Below are positions 55,867 through 64,000 of a DNA stretch of 64,000 nt, in pieces. The stretch is from NCBI RefSeq assembly GCF_000975055.1, contig NZ_BBRB01000001.1, forward strand, positions 977,177-1,041,176, written 5' to 3'. The notes beneath the pieces were generated by a model. The model made no database searches and had not been told where the DNA came from. It saw nothing but the letters and a program-made list of their open reading frames with translations. Both the position numbers and the translations under genes were made by a program. The stretch comes from Demequina sediminicola (GTDB taxonomy: Bacteria; Actinomycetota; Actinomycetes; Actinomycetales; Demequinaceae). Position 1 is the stretch's first letter; the number at the start of each line of letters is the position of its first letter.

Positions 55867-55926
55867 GCCAAATGGCTCCATTTCGCTGTCTAGAGGCCTC
55901 AAAACAGCGAAATGGAGCCATTTCGC
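55867..55926. repeat. 60-bp dispersed palindromic repeat, copy 5
   Basis: Perfect left arm (55867-55888) and a right arm (55905-55926) with one change (TTTCGC for TTTGGC); centre TCTAGAGGCCTCAAAA. It sits between convergent RidA and galE, 7 nt and 31 nt from their stop codons. A G/A-rich stretch follows to 55956. Confidence 0.94.
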
Positions 55927-55957
55927 GTGGAGAAAAGTGGGGGGGGGAGAGAGGAGG

Positions 55958-56932
55958 TTAGGCGTCAGGGGCCGCTTTCCAGGCCGAGGACGCCATGTCC
56001 TCAATGGTGTGGGACATCTTCCATTCGATGTCGTCTGCGGCTTTCTCGCCGCGCGCGACGATGCGGTCTGGGTCGCCGGGGCGGCGGTCCCTGACCACAG
56101 GCACGAGGTCCGACGACGCTGCCTCCAGGAGTGAGCCGACAATCTCCTTGACTGAAGTCCCATCCCCCGAGCCCAGGTTGTAGACGCGATCGAGGGGGCG
56201 CCCGGCATCGAGCATCCGCGCCGCGGCCACGTGCGAGTGCGCGAGGTCCTGGACATGGACGTAGTCGCGCACGCAGGTGCCGTCGGGGGTGTCGTAGTCC
56301 TCGCCAAAGATGAGCGGAGCCTGGCCGCCCTTGATGGCCCGGATGACCTTGGGGAACAGGTTGTGAGGGGAAGCGTCATAGACCTCGTCGGTGCCGGACC
56401 CCACCACGTTGAAGTAGCGCAGCGAGGTGGCGCGCAGCGGCGCATCGGAATCGGCAGTGGCACGCACTTGGTCATTGATCAGCCACTCGCCGATCAACTT
56501 GGACTCCCCGTAGGGCGACTCGGGTGTGGTGGCGGTGTCTTCCGTGACGACCTCAGCATCGGGCGTGCCGTAGACGCCTGCGGAGGACGAGAACACGAGT
56601 TGAGTGACCCCAGCATCGGCCATGGCCTGCAGAAGCGAGACGGTGCCCTGCACGTTCTGGGTGTAAGTGTGAAGCGGGTACTTCACGGACTCGCCGGCGT
56701 ACTTATAGCCCGCGCAGTGGATGACACCTCGTACGTCGTGCTCGCGCATGGCTGCGGTGACAGCAGCAGTGTCGAGGATGGATGCCTGGACGAACGGCGC
56801 GTCCTCAGGGACGAACTTCTCGAAGCCGCTCGAGAGGTCGTCGACGACGATCGCGTCGATTCCGCCATCGCGCAGCGCCCGTACTACGTGCGCGCCAATG
56901 TAGCCCGCTCCGCCCGTCACCATCCAGCTCAT
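55958..56932 (-). CDS. galE: UDP-glucose 4-epimerase
   Basis: A 324-residue short-chain dehydrogenase-type epimerase; NAD loop VTGGAGYIGAHV (about 4-15), catalytic SSSAGVYG and the YGESKLIGE motif. ATG 56932 is chosen with GAGG ahead; the long upstream frame is rejected. Last gene of the gal operon, 82 bp after galK. Confidence 0.96.
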   Translation of the reverse strand: MSWMVTGGAGYIGAHVVRALRDGGIDAIVVDDLSSGFEKFVPEDAPFVQASILDTAAVTAAMREHDVRGVIHCAGYKYAGESVKYPLHTYTQNVQGTVSLLQAMADAGVTQLVFSSSAGVYGTPDAEVVTEDTATTPESPYGESKLIGEWLINDQVRATADSDAPLRATSLRYFNVVGSGTDEVYDASPHNLFPKVIRAIKGGQAPLIFGEDYDTPDGTCVRDYVHVQDLAHSHVAAARMLDAGRPLDRVYNLGSGDGTSVKEIVGSLLEAASSDLVPVVRDRRPGDPDRIVARGEKAADDIEWKMSHTIEDMASSAWKAAPDA

Positions 56933-57014
56933 CGTTGCCTCATTCCGATTACGGCATCGAACAGGGCCGATGCCTCTCCTCAGGGGATGTATTGAATTGT
57001 CCGCCTCGTAGGGG

Positions 57015-58163
57015 CTAAACGTCGCGTCGCGCGCCCTGGGAGGGCACCACGGGGAAAATAGTGGGCTCGCGCAGGCCGTGTTCGGCCAGGACGGCACGGA
57101 CCGCCTCGGCGATGGCCTCGGCCTCGCTCAGGGGCACGAGGGCAATTGCTGAGCCGCCAAGACCACCGCCCGTCATCCGTGCTCCGATGGCGCCAGCGGC
57201 TACTGCCGCGTCACAGGCCAGGTCGATCTCGCGCACCGTGATCTCGAAGTCGTCACGCATGGACACCTGTGAAGCGTTCAGCAGGTCACCGAGGGCGCGA
57301 GGCCCGTCTTTCCTCAGGGTTTCGACGGTCGCAAGGACACGCTCGTTCTCCGTCACCACGTGACGCACACGGCGCAGGGTCTCTGCGTCCAGGACTGTCG
57401 CGGCCCGGTCAAGATCGTCGACGCCAATCTCGCGAAGCGAGTCCACACCCAATGCGCCGGCACCCACCTCACACGAGCGGAACCTGTCGCCGTAGCCGCC
57501 GGTGGCATGATCGTGATTCACGTTGGAGTTCATCACGAGGATTCCGAGTCCCTCCTCGCGCAAGTGCAGCGGTACCGGCTTCGCGTCCTCGGTCAGGCAA
57601 TCGAGGAACACGACGTGATCCTCTTGACCCAGCATCGACGCTGCCTGGTCCAACAGTCCCGTGGGTGCGCCCACCGCAGAGTTTTCTGCAACCCGGCCTA
57701 GGCGCGCGAGGGCCAGAGGCGTGAGGCCCCAGTCCCACAACTCATTGAACGCGACCCCTGCCGCGCATTCGAGTGCGGCAGACGAGCTCAGTCCAGCGCC
57801 CACCGGAACCTGGGAGTCAATCACAATGTCCAGGCCGAACGCACCCTCCAAGGAGACTCCGGCATCGGCCGCTGCCCATGCCACTCCGAGCACGTACGCT
57901 GACCAGCCGTCCATCGAGGCCGGATCCAAAGAGTCCAGAGAGGCCACTACCTCGCCGTCTGTGAACGTGGAACGCAGATGCAATTCGCGGTCCTCGCGAC
58001 GGGCGACTGCCACGCGTGTGCGGTAGTCAATGGCGAACGGCAGGACGTAGCCGTTGTTGTAGTCGGTGTGCTCCCCGATGAGGTTCACACGCCCTGGGGC
58101 TGACCACACTCCGTCAGGTGTCCGGCCGTACGCGGCGGTGAAGATGTCACTCATGCTGGTCAT
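57015..58163 (-). CDS. galK: galactokinase
   Basis: A 382-residue GHMP kinase with the galactose signature GRVNLIGEHTDYNNGYVLP (about 26-44), the ATP loop VPVGAGLSSSAALE and RMTGGGLGGSAIAL. ATG 58163 overlaps the galT stop as ATGA and follows GGAG. Phosphorylates galactose at C1. Confidence 0.96.
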   Translation of the reverse strand: MTSMSDIFTAAYGRTPDGVWSAPGRVNLIGEHTDYNNGYVLPFAIDYRTRVAVARREDRELHLRSTFTDGEVVASLDSLDPASMDGWSAYVLGVAWAAADAGVSLEGAFGLDIVIDSQVPVGAGLSSSAALECAAGVAFNELWDWGLTPLALARLGRVAENSAVGAPTGLLDQAASMLGQEDHVVFLDCLTEDAKPVPLHLREEGLGILVMNSNVNHDHATGGYGDRFRSCEVGAGALGVDSLREIGVDDLDRAATVLDAETLRRVRHVVTENERVLATVETLRKDGPRALGDLLNASQVSMRDDFEITVREIDLACDAAVAAGAIGARMTGGGLGGSAIALVPLSEAEAIAEAVRAVLAEHGLREPTIFPVVPSQGARRDV

Positions 58164-59332
58164 TGGTGGCTCCACTTCTCGTCAGCGAGGGAGAGTGCGT
58201 CGCGCAGTGCGGCCGCCGAGTTTTCGGGGACAAGGTCGCCAACCCACGCCCCCATGGCGGACTCGGAGCCTGCCAAGAACTTCATCTTGTCGGCAGCGCG
58301 CCGCGGGCTGGTGATCTGCAACATGAGCCGAATGCCGTCCGCTGCACGTACTGGCGCCTGGTGCCATGCCGAAATGTAGGGCGTTGGGGTGTCATACATT
58401 GCGTCAAGCATGCGCAAGAGGCGCGGTTGAAGATTCGCGAGTTCGTCCCGCTCCGCGAGGGTGGTGTGCGCGAGGTCGGGGATGTCGCGGTGTGGCAATA
58501 CGTGGACTTCGATGGGCCAACGTGCAGCGTATGGAACGAACGCGGTCCAGTGATCGCCAGCGATCAGTACCCGAGGGCCCGAGCGCTCGCGGTCCAGGAT
58601 GTCCGCCATCAGTGATGGGCCGTACTCCGCGACCGATGCGTGGAGTCGGAGCGTCCGGGGTGTGACGTACGGGTAGGCGTAGATCTGTCCGTGTGGGTGG
58701 TGCAAGGTGACGCCGATGGCTTCTCCGCGGTTCTCAAAGGGGAAGACCTGTTGGATGCCGGGGAGTTGGCTGAGTTCATGGGTGCGTTGTGCCCACGCCT
58801 CAATGACGGTGCGTGCGCGCTGGTCTCCGAGGGTTGCGAAGGAGCCGTCGTGCTCAGGCGAGAAGCAGACTACTTCGCAGCGGCCTACGGATGTTTGGGT
58901 GCGCTCAAGGCCGATGCCGGTGGGGTGGGGATCCCCAGGGGTGCCGAGGGCGGGGCCGAAGGAGGGGGAGCGGTTCTCGAAGACGGCGACGTCGTACTGG
59001 TCGGGGACCTCGGAGGGGTTGGTGGCGGTTTGCGGAGCCAACGGGTCGAGGTGTGCGGGGGGCAGCATGACTCGGTTCTGACGGGATCCGGCGATGGTGA
59101 TCCATTCGCCGGTGAGGGGGTCCTGGCGTAATTGGGCGGTGTCAGGGCGGGGGTCAAGGCTGCGCGAGTCGGGCTTACGGTGGGCGGGAAGTGTCGTGGC
59201 GGCGTCGTCGAAGTAGATCAGCTCACGGCTGTCCGCGAGCGTGTCGCGGATGACTCGGATGGAGGGGTCGGCGGCGTAGTCCACAGGGGCGTCGTCGGAC
59301 GCGCGTTGCAGGGTTTCTTCTACGTGGGGCAC
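58160..59332 (-). CDS. galT: galactose-1-phosphate uridylyltransferase
   Basis: A 390-residue GalT with the catalytic HPHGQIY motif (about 213-219), GEWITIAGSRQNR and the ENRGEAIGVTLHHP region. The start is GTG 59332. First gene of galT-galK-galE; the upstream gap carries a LacI-type site. Confidence 0.95.
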   Translation of the reverse strand: MPHVEETLQRASDDAPVDYAADPSIRVIRDTLADSRELIYFDDAATTLPAHRKPDSRSLDPRPDTAQLRQDPLTGEWITIAGSRQNRVMLPPAHLDPLAPQTATNPSEVPDQYDVAVFENRSPSFGPALGTPGDPHPTGIGLERTQTSVGRCEVVCFSPEHDGSFATLGDQRARTVIEAWAQRTHELSQLPGIQQVFPFENRGEAIGVTLHHPHGQIYAYPYVTPRTLRLHASVAEYGPSLMADILDRERSGPRVLIAGDHWTAFVPYAARWPIEVHVLPHRDIPDLAHTTLAERDELANLQPRLLRMLDAMYDTPTPYISAWHQAPVRAADGIRLMLQITSPRRAADKMKFLAGSESAMGAWVGDLVPENSAAALRDALSLADEKWSHQ

Positions 59333-59365
59333 GGTTCATTCCCAACCTGTGAGTGGCTCTTCGTC

Positions 59366-59379
59366 TCAAAATGTTTACG
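59366..59379. promoter_or_regulatory. candidate LacI-type operator upstream of galT
   Basis: TCAAAATGTTTACG in the 176-bp gap between the LacI gene and galT, 34 bp before the galT start; similar to the palindrome TCAAAACGTTTTGA at 42684. The neighbouring LacI protein is the likely binder. Confidence 0.45.
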
Positions 59380-59508
59380 TCACCATACACCAGCCGGAGG
59401 GGCATGCGCGAATGCTGGAATGCCCGCTGGGGCGGCGGTTTCGCCGCCGCTGGACAGTTGACGGTGGGGACTACAAGCGCGGCTGAGAGGCGTCCCTGGC
59501 GGAGGGTG

Positions 59509-60588
59509 CTAGGCGAAGGGGTGGGCGTTGCCGTCGGTACGGGGCGGCGCAGTCGATGAACGCACCACGAGTTCGGCCGGAAGCAATGACGTCGAGGCGC
59601 CGTCGTGAGAGCCGTGCTTCATCTGCTCCATCAACAGAGCGACCATGCGGGTGCCGATGGCGGCAAAGTCCTGCCGCACCGTCGTGAGCGGAGGCACCAG
59701 AAACTCCGACAAGGGAAGGTCGTCAAAACCCACCACCGAAACATCCTGCGGTACGCGGATCCCGCGCTCATGGAACGCCAGCAATAGACCTGCCGCCATC
59801 TCATCGTTCGCGCACACCACGGCGGTGACGCCCGTGATGTCAATGGACTTCCCGACCACGTATCCCGACGCAGGCGTCCAGTCACCTTGCCACGGCACGC
59901 TCACCCTCGAGTGATGGGCTTTCAGGGTGGACTCCCAGGCGTCGCGGCGGACGCGCGCCTGAATCGAATCAGCGGGACCGCCGAGCAAATGCACAGTGCG
60001 GTGGCCCAAACCGAGCAGGTGCTCCACGGCGGCGCGGGTGCCCGCGACCTGATCGGCTCCCACTGCAGGGATGTGGCCCTCGAAGCGCGAGTCCGACACC
60101 ACGACGGGCATTCCTGGCGGCAGGACAAGATCCCCTGGGTTCGAGATCTCTGCGCGGACGATGATGAGGCCATCAATCGACTGGTGCGAGAGTCTCGAGG
60201 CTGCGCGAGTCATCTCCTGCGACGATGGTGACGCCACATCGACCAGCGTGACGGTGTGGTCAGTGAGTCGTGCGGCTTCGATCACCGCTTCCGCAGTGCG
60301 CGACTCTCCCGTACGCGCCAAGTTGTGTGCAATCAGGCCGATGGTGTGAAACGCACCGTTGCGCAAAGCGCGAGCTGCGTTGTTGGGCGAGTAGCCAAGG
60401 CTTGCCATGGCCTCGAGGACCCGTTCGCGCGTCGCAGGCTTGACGTTATCTTCGTTGTTGGCAACGCGAGAGACGGTTTGGCCGCTTACCCCAGCGAGCT
60501 CGGCAACGTCCGCCTGCGAAGGCCCCGAGCGAGGGCGCGTGCCTGCTCGGGTTGGCAGGTCGGGATCCGTATCGCCGTTGCGGCTCAT
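59509..60588 (-). CDS. LacI-family transcriptional regulator
   Basis: A 359-residue regulator: HTH QADVAELAGVSGQTVSRVAN (about 24-43), hinge helix YSPNNAARALRNG, then a sugar-binding domain with VCANDEMAAGLL and VSVVGFDDLPLSE. It directly precedes the gal genes on the same strand and probably represses them. TATCAT is 7 nt before ATG 60588 (leaderless). Confidence 0.93.
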   Translation of the reverse strand: MSRNGDTDPDLPTRAGTRPRSGPSQADVAELAGVSGQTVSRVANNEDNVKPATRERVLEAMASLGYSPNNAARALRNGAFHTIGLIAHNLARTGESRTAEAVIEAARLTDHTVTLVDVASPSSQEMTRAASRLSHQSIDGLIIVRAEISNPGDLVLPPGMPVVVSDSRFEGHIPAVGADQVAGTRAAVEHLLGLGHRTVHLLGGPADSIQARVRRDAWESTLKAHHSRVSVPWQGDWTPASGYVVGKSIDITGVTAVVCANDEMAAGLLLAFHERGIRVPQDVSVVGFDDLPLSEFLVPPLTTVRQDFAAIGTRMVALLMEQMKHGSHDGASTSLLPAELVVRSSTAPPRTDGNAHPFA

Positions 60589-60774
60589 GGTGCCGATGAT
60601 AGGTGCATTCGCCATTGCGGCGACCACGCACCAAGGGGAAACCCAAGGCCGCACAGCACCGGAACGGCACACAACGTCCGCAGCTGTACGGCCTCGGTAA
60701 TGAGAACGCTACTAGCCTCTTACGATAGGGGCGATAGTTGTGGCCGAAGATTGTCATATCTACGTGGAGGAATC

Positions 60775-61263
60775 ATGGGAATTGCGGACGAACTGGTAGA
60801 AAACAACACTCGCTATGCGGCTGAGTACACCCCGGACCGGCCTTTGCCGCCGCGGCGTCAGCTCGCTGTGGTGGCCTGCATGGACTCGCGCCTCGATGTG
60901 TTTGCGCTGCTGGGCCTTGAGGTCGGTGACGCACACATCATGCGGAACGCTGGCGGCGTCATCACGGACGACATGATTCGTTCGCTCGTGATCTCTCAGC
61001 GCAAGCTCGGTACCCGCGAGATCATCCTCATTCACCACACCGATTGCGGCGCGCTGACGTTCACAGACGACGAGCTGCGCAATGACCTTCTCGACGAGAC
61101 TGGCATCAAGCCCGCATGGTCCCCTGAGTCGTTCACAGACCTCGATGTGGACCTGCGCCAGTCGATGGAGCGCCTGCGCCGCGACCCGTTCCTCGTGGAC
61201 TCCACTCAGGTGCGCGGATTCGTCTTCGACGTCCACACGGGCAAGCTTCGCGAAGTCGTATAG
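60775..61263 (+). CDS. beta-carbonic anhydrase
   Basis: A 162-residue beta-class enzyme with zinc ligands Cys35, His88 and Cys91 and the CxDxR dyad (CMDSR, 35-39). NAGGVITDDMIRSLV follows. ATG 60775 has an ideal GGAGGAATC. Interconverts CO2 and bicarbonate. Confidence 0.94.
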   Translation: MGIADELVENNTRYAAEYTPDRPLPPRRQLAVVACMDSRLDVFALLGLEVGDAHIMRNAGGVITDDMIRSLVISQRKLGTREIILIHHTDCGALTFTDDELRNDLLDETGIKPAWSPESFTDLDVDLRQSMERLRRDPFLVDSTQVRGFVFDVHTGKLREVV

Positions 61264-61274
61264 CCGGGCCGATG

Positions 61275-61307
61275 CCGCGGTTGGGGAAGAAAAGTTTCCC
61301 CCCGCGG
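61275..61307 (+). terminator. hairpin after carbonic anhydrase
   Basis: CCGCGG and CCGCGG at the ends with GGGGAA-TTCCCC inside, 12 nt after the stop. No U-tract. Confidence 0.6.
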
Positions 61308-61360
61308 CGTTACCTTGGGTGAAGACGTGACCGCATCGCGGTCCGGGGAGGTGACGGCGC

Positions 61361-61612
61361 ATGTCGTGGTGGAAGTTTCTGGGCGCTGTGCGCCGAGGCG
61401 AGCACAAAGTGAGCCCCTTCACATGGATGACGGGGATTGTCACAGTGCTGTACACGTTCTGGCCTGTTGACCTCATACCGGAGTTGGTGTTGGGTCCGCT
61501 GGGCTTCATCGACGACCTGGGGCTATGGGGTGTGTTCATCATGCTCGCGAGCCGAGAAAAGTCTGCGTGGGAGGAACAACTCACCACGAGCCCTCGGGTA
61601 GTCGACGTTTAA
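61361..61612 (+). CDS. DUF1232 (YkvA-like) membrane protein
   Basis: An 83-residue protein with VLYTFWPVDLIPELVLGPLGF (about 29-49) and IDDLGLWG, the defining DUF1232 sequence. ATG 61361 follows GGGGAGG. Function unknown. Confidence 0.9.
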   Translation: MSWWKFLGAVRRGEHKVSPFTWMTGIVTVLYTFWPVDLIPELVLGPLGFIDDLGLWGVFIMLASREKSAWEEQLTTSPRVVDV

Positions 61613-61640
61613 TTCACGCTTGACACAAGGAGGACGCACG

Positions 61641-62363
61641 ATGAGTACTTCCGACTTTTCCGATCTCAAGGCTTGCTTTGTGAACTGCACCCTGAAGCCT
61701 TCGCCCGCGCTGAGTCACACTCAAGGGCTGATGGACAACTCGATTGCCATCATGGAAGCGCAGGGCGTAAGCGTGGACTCGTTCCGCGCTGTTGACTATG
61801 ACATCGCGCCAGGAGTGAACCCGGACATGCGTGAAGACGTCCCGGGTGGCAATCAAGCCACTGACGATTGGCCGGAACTTGCCAAGCGCATCCTCGACGC
61901 AGACATCCTCGTGCTGGGGACCCCGATTTGGTTGGGCGAGCGTTCATCGGTCGCCTCGCGGGTGATTGAGCGTCTGTACGGGCTCTCCGGTGAAACCAAC
62001 GATCGAGACCAGTACCTCTACTACGGGCGCACTGCCGGTGTCATCAGTACGGGTAACGAGGACGGCTCTAAGCACGTCGCAATGAATACCCTTTATGCCT
62101 TGCAGCACTTGGGATACACGATCCCACCCGCCGCTGACGCCGCCTGGCTCGGCGCCATAGGCCCGGGACCGTCCTACTTGGACGAGGGCTCTGGCGGTCC
62201 CGAGAGTGAGTTCACGCGACGCAACACGACATTCATGGCATGGAACCTCATGCACGTTGCCGCGTGGCTCAAGTCCGGCGGTGGCTTCCCCGCCGGCGGA
62301 AACTCCACCAAGGAATGGAACGACGGCGCGACGTTTGACCACCCCAACCCGGAGTACCGCTAG
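61641..62363 (+). CDS. flavodoxin-like NAD(P)H reductase
   Basis: A 240-residue flavodoxin-fold protein; FMN phosphate loop NCTLKPSPALSHTQG, then LVLGTPIWLGERSS (about 93-106) and GVISTGNEDGSKH. ATG 61641 follows AAGGAGG. Probable quinone or FMN reductase; substrate unknown. Confidence 0.88.
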   Translation: MSTSDFSDLKACFVNCTLKPSPALSHTQGLMDNSIAIMEAQGVSVDSFRAVDYDIAPGVNPDMREDVPGGNQATDDWPELAKRILDADILVLGTPIWLGERSSVASRVIERLYGLSGETNDRDQYLYYGRTAGVISTGNEDGSKHVAMNTLYALQHLGYTIPPAADAAWLGAIGPGPSYLDEGSGGPESEFTRRNTTFMAWNLMHVAAWLKSGGGFPAGGNSTKEWNDGATFDHPNPEYR

Positions 62364-62666
62364 ACGTTGAGCCGTCAGGGCGGTGCAAGGTCACCGCATG
62401 GGCGGCCGGACCCCGATCGACGGGTCCAGTCGCTTCACTGTTGTTCCCGCGCTAGATCATCCCGATTGAGCTTCCGGAGCAAGCGTTTACGCCGACGTTT
62501 GCCCGGGTGAGCAGCGCTCGGCACTAGCCCACGGTGGTGGTGTGAGTGTGGGGTAGGGTGCGTGGGGCAGTGGCGGTTTCCCCGACCAATGTGGTGAAAC
62601 ACGTAGAACGCACAGTGGTGTTCCATCCCTGTCTGTGAATCGATGGTGTTTCGGGGAGATGAGTTG
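62364..62666. other. 303-bp gap with hairpin and LacI-type site
   Basis: GGACCC-N8-GGGTCC (62408-62427) may end the flavodoxin transcript. GCAAGCGTTTACG (62479-62491) contains the LacI core AAGCGTTT. I see no gene; a minus-strand frame from 62734 is a shadow of the next gene. Confidence 0.5.
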
Positions 62667-64000
62667 GTGTTGTTGAGTGTGAAGCGTGTCGTGGCTGCGG
62701 TCATTGCCGCCTCCGGCGGCCTGGCACTTGTCATGGCTTCGAGTGCGGCTTCTCTTGCTGCAGATAGCGTGGCCCCGTCGCCGGGGTGGCCTGTCGCTTT
62801 AGAAGACAGCGGCGCGATCCTGACACAAGGGGTCGGCGATCTTGACGATGTACCGGAGCTTCCTCCAGGTGTGACATATACCGCTATCTCTGCTGGCGAA
62901 TCTCATGCTGTCGCGCTGCGTTCAGACGGTCAAGCCGTGGCCTTCGGTACCAACGACGACGGTCAGACGGATGTACCGGAGCTTCCTGAAGGTATGAGGT
63001 ATACCGCTGTTGCTACGGGCGATTATCACACCGTGTTGCTGCGTTCAGACGGTCAAGCCGTGGCCTTTGGAAGTAACCACGACGGTCAGACGGATGTGCC
63101 GGTGCTTCCCTCCGGTGTCACATATAGCGCGGTTGCCGCCGGCAACTTTCACACGATTCTGGTGCGTTCAGACGGTCGAGTCGAACTCTTCGGATACGAC
63201 AGTTTCGGCCAGTCAGATGAGTCGAATCTGGATCCGACGGCTACGTATGTGGCTGCTGCGGGCGGCGGCGCTCACACGGTGTTGCTGCGCTCGGACGGCA
63301 CAGTCGAGGCCTTCGGGCTCAACAGTCAGGGTCGTACGGATGTGCCGGTGCTTCCTGCCGGTGTGACGTATACGTCGGTGGCTTCCGGCGGCTTCCATAC
63401 GGTGTTGTTGCGCTCGGACGGTCAGGTCGAACTTTTCGGATACAACCAGTCGGGTGAAGCTGATGAGTCGAGTCTGGAGTCAGGGACCACCTATACGGCA
63501 ATTGCAGCCTCCAACCTTGGTAAATCGACACTGTTGTTGCGCTCCGATGGCACAGTTCAGGCCCTCGGTTCCTACACTTACGGTCAGTTTCTTATTCCGG
63601 AGCTTCCTGACGGGATGCGTTACACCGCCTTCGCGGCAGGCACCTTCGATACCGCAGTACTGCGTAGTGCTGTGAAAACGGAAACCACCATCACGGCTCC
63701 CGCCTCAGTACAGGCAGGCGAGTCTGTCAGCATCAGTGCCCAGGTTGCTGCCGTAGATGTGGATCCGGGCGTGCGCTTTAGCGGCTTCGTTGAGTTCACT
63801 ATCGAGGGAGAACCACAAGAACCCGTTCGAGTTGCCGCGGACGGTTCAGTCAGTTTTGACTGGTCGCCAACCCAGACCGGTACCTATGGTGTCAGCGCTC
63901 AATATGTAGGCGGTGGCGACGGCAGCTACTTCACTTCTGCCCAACCCTCCGCCACCGCGAACATTTCTGTCACCGCAGGAGACATCGCCTCCCTTGCCTT
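62667..64000 (+). CDS. secreted RCC1-type repeat protein (incomplete)
   Basis: An open frame from GTG 62667 (GGGGAG ahead) to the window end, at least 444 residues. A signal peptide (ending SSAASLAA) is followed by about seven repeats of roughly 45 residues: VAAG-x-HTVLLRSDG-x-AFG-x-N-x-GQTDVP-x-LP. Two repeat types alternate: FG.N..G.TDVP.LP and ELFGY...G..DES.L. From about 350 an Ig-like beta domain begins (TETTITAPASVQAGESVSIS). Exported, likely cell-surface; RCC1 repeats fold as a propeller. GTG 62679 is an alternative start. Confidence 0.88.
   Translation, partial: MLLSVKRVVAAVIAASGGLALVMASSAASLAADSVAPSPGWPVALEDSGAILTQGVGDLDDVPELPPGVTYTAISAGESHAVALRSDGQAVAFGTNDDGQTDVPELPEGMRYTAVATGDYHTVLLRSDGQAVAFGSNHDGQTDVPVLPSGVTYSAVAAGNFHTILVRSDGRVELFGYDSFGQSDESNLDPTATYVAAAGGGAHTVLLRSDGTVEAFGLNSQGRTDVPVLPAGVTYTSVASGGFHTVLLRSDGQVELFGYNQSGEADESSLESGTTYTAIAASNLGKSTLLLRSDGTVQALGSYTYGQFLIPELPDGMRYTAFAAGTFDTAVLRSAVKTETTITAPASVQAGESVSISAQVAAVDVDPGVRFSGFVEFTIEGEPQEPVRVAADGSVSFDWSPTQTGTYGVSAQYVGGGDGSYFTSAQPSATANISVTAGDIASLA

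Noticed and set aside
62435..62734. Minus-strand gene upstream of the RCC1 protein
   Set aside because: Overlaps its signal peptide region and has biased shadow composition.

Overview
The window is high-GC DNA with dense, overlapping genes. The gene set (BldC regulator, a DUF3073 protein, an SCP-family protein between purL and purF, many promoters placed 6-8 nt before the start codon) indicates an actinobacterium, most likely of the Micrococcales. I cannot name a genus. There is no rRNA, phage, transposase or CRISPR array; the DNA looks like ordinary chromosome with several accessory operons.

Layout. 1-269: 3' end of a P-loop kinase-like gene. 294-11164 (minus strand): one long, tightly overlapped catabolic operon. 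It encodes two FMN reductases, a THI5/ThiY-like ABC importer, a RutA-like and an NtaA-like flavin monooxygenase, a RutB-like amidohydrolase and two MFS transporters, with an Asp/Glu-racemase-family gene beyond a palindromic repeat. I read it as a variant Rut-type pathway for a pyrimidine-like N-heterocycle. 11309-18299: a hypothetical gene, an orphan sugar-type ABC ATPase and a ROK repressor, divergent from a GguA-GguB-ChvE sugar importer. 18494-24785: MerR regulator, transhydrogenase pntAB, then a copper module copZ-copA behind a MerR-type long-spacer promoter. 24848-30207 (minus): two lipoprotein paralogues, a small secreted protein and two tandem pairs of a membrane-anchored extracytoplasmic protein with a PrsW-family intramembrane protease. 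30274-34633: metZ, rhodanese, phosphoribosyltransferase, a 55-aa membrane protein and an ABC exporter. 35225-51138: purL, an SCP protein, two sugar/oligosaccharide ABC importers, purF and purM. 51557-54663: DUF3073, bldC, alkyltransferase, EamA exporter, a holin-like protein and tRNAs Phe, Asp and Glu. 54832-64000: zincin-like metallopeptidase, RidA, the galT-galK-galE operon with a LacI regulator, beta-carbonic anhydrase, DUF1232, a flavodoxin-like protein and a secreted RCC1-repeat protein running off the end.

Several signals run through the whole window. A 60-bp near-perfect palindrome occurs five times, each copy 7-80 nt 3' of a stop codon. Short tandem repeats with unit lengths divisible by three also sit directly 3' of stop codons. 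The octamer GCCGATGC/GCATCGGC is about ten times commoner than base composition predicts. At least ten genes look leaderless. LacI-type operator-like sites precede the sugar importers and the gal operon, suggesting coordinated carbohydrate use.
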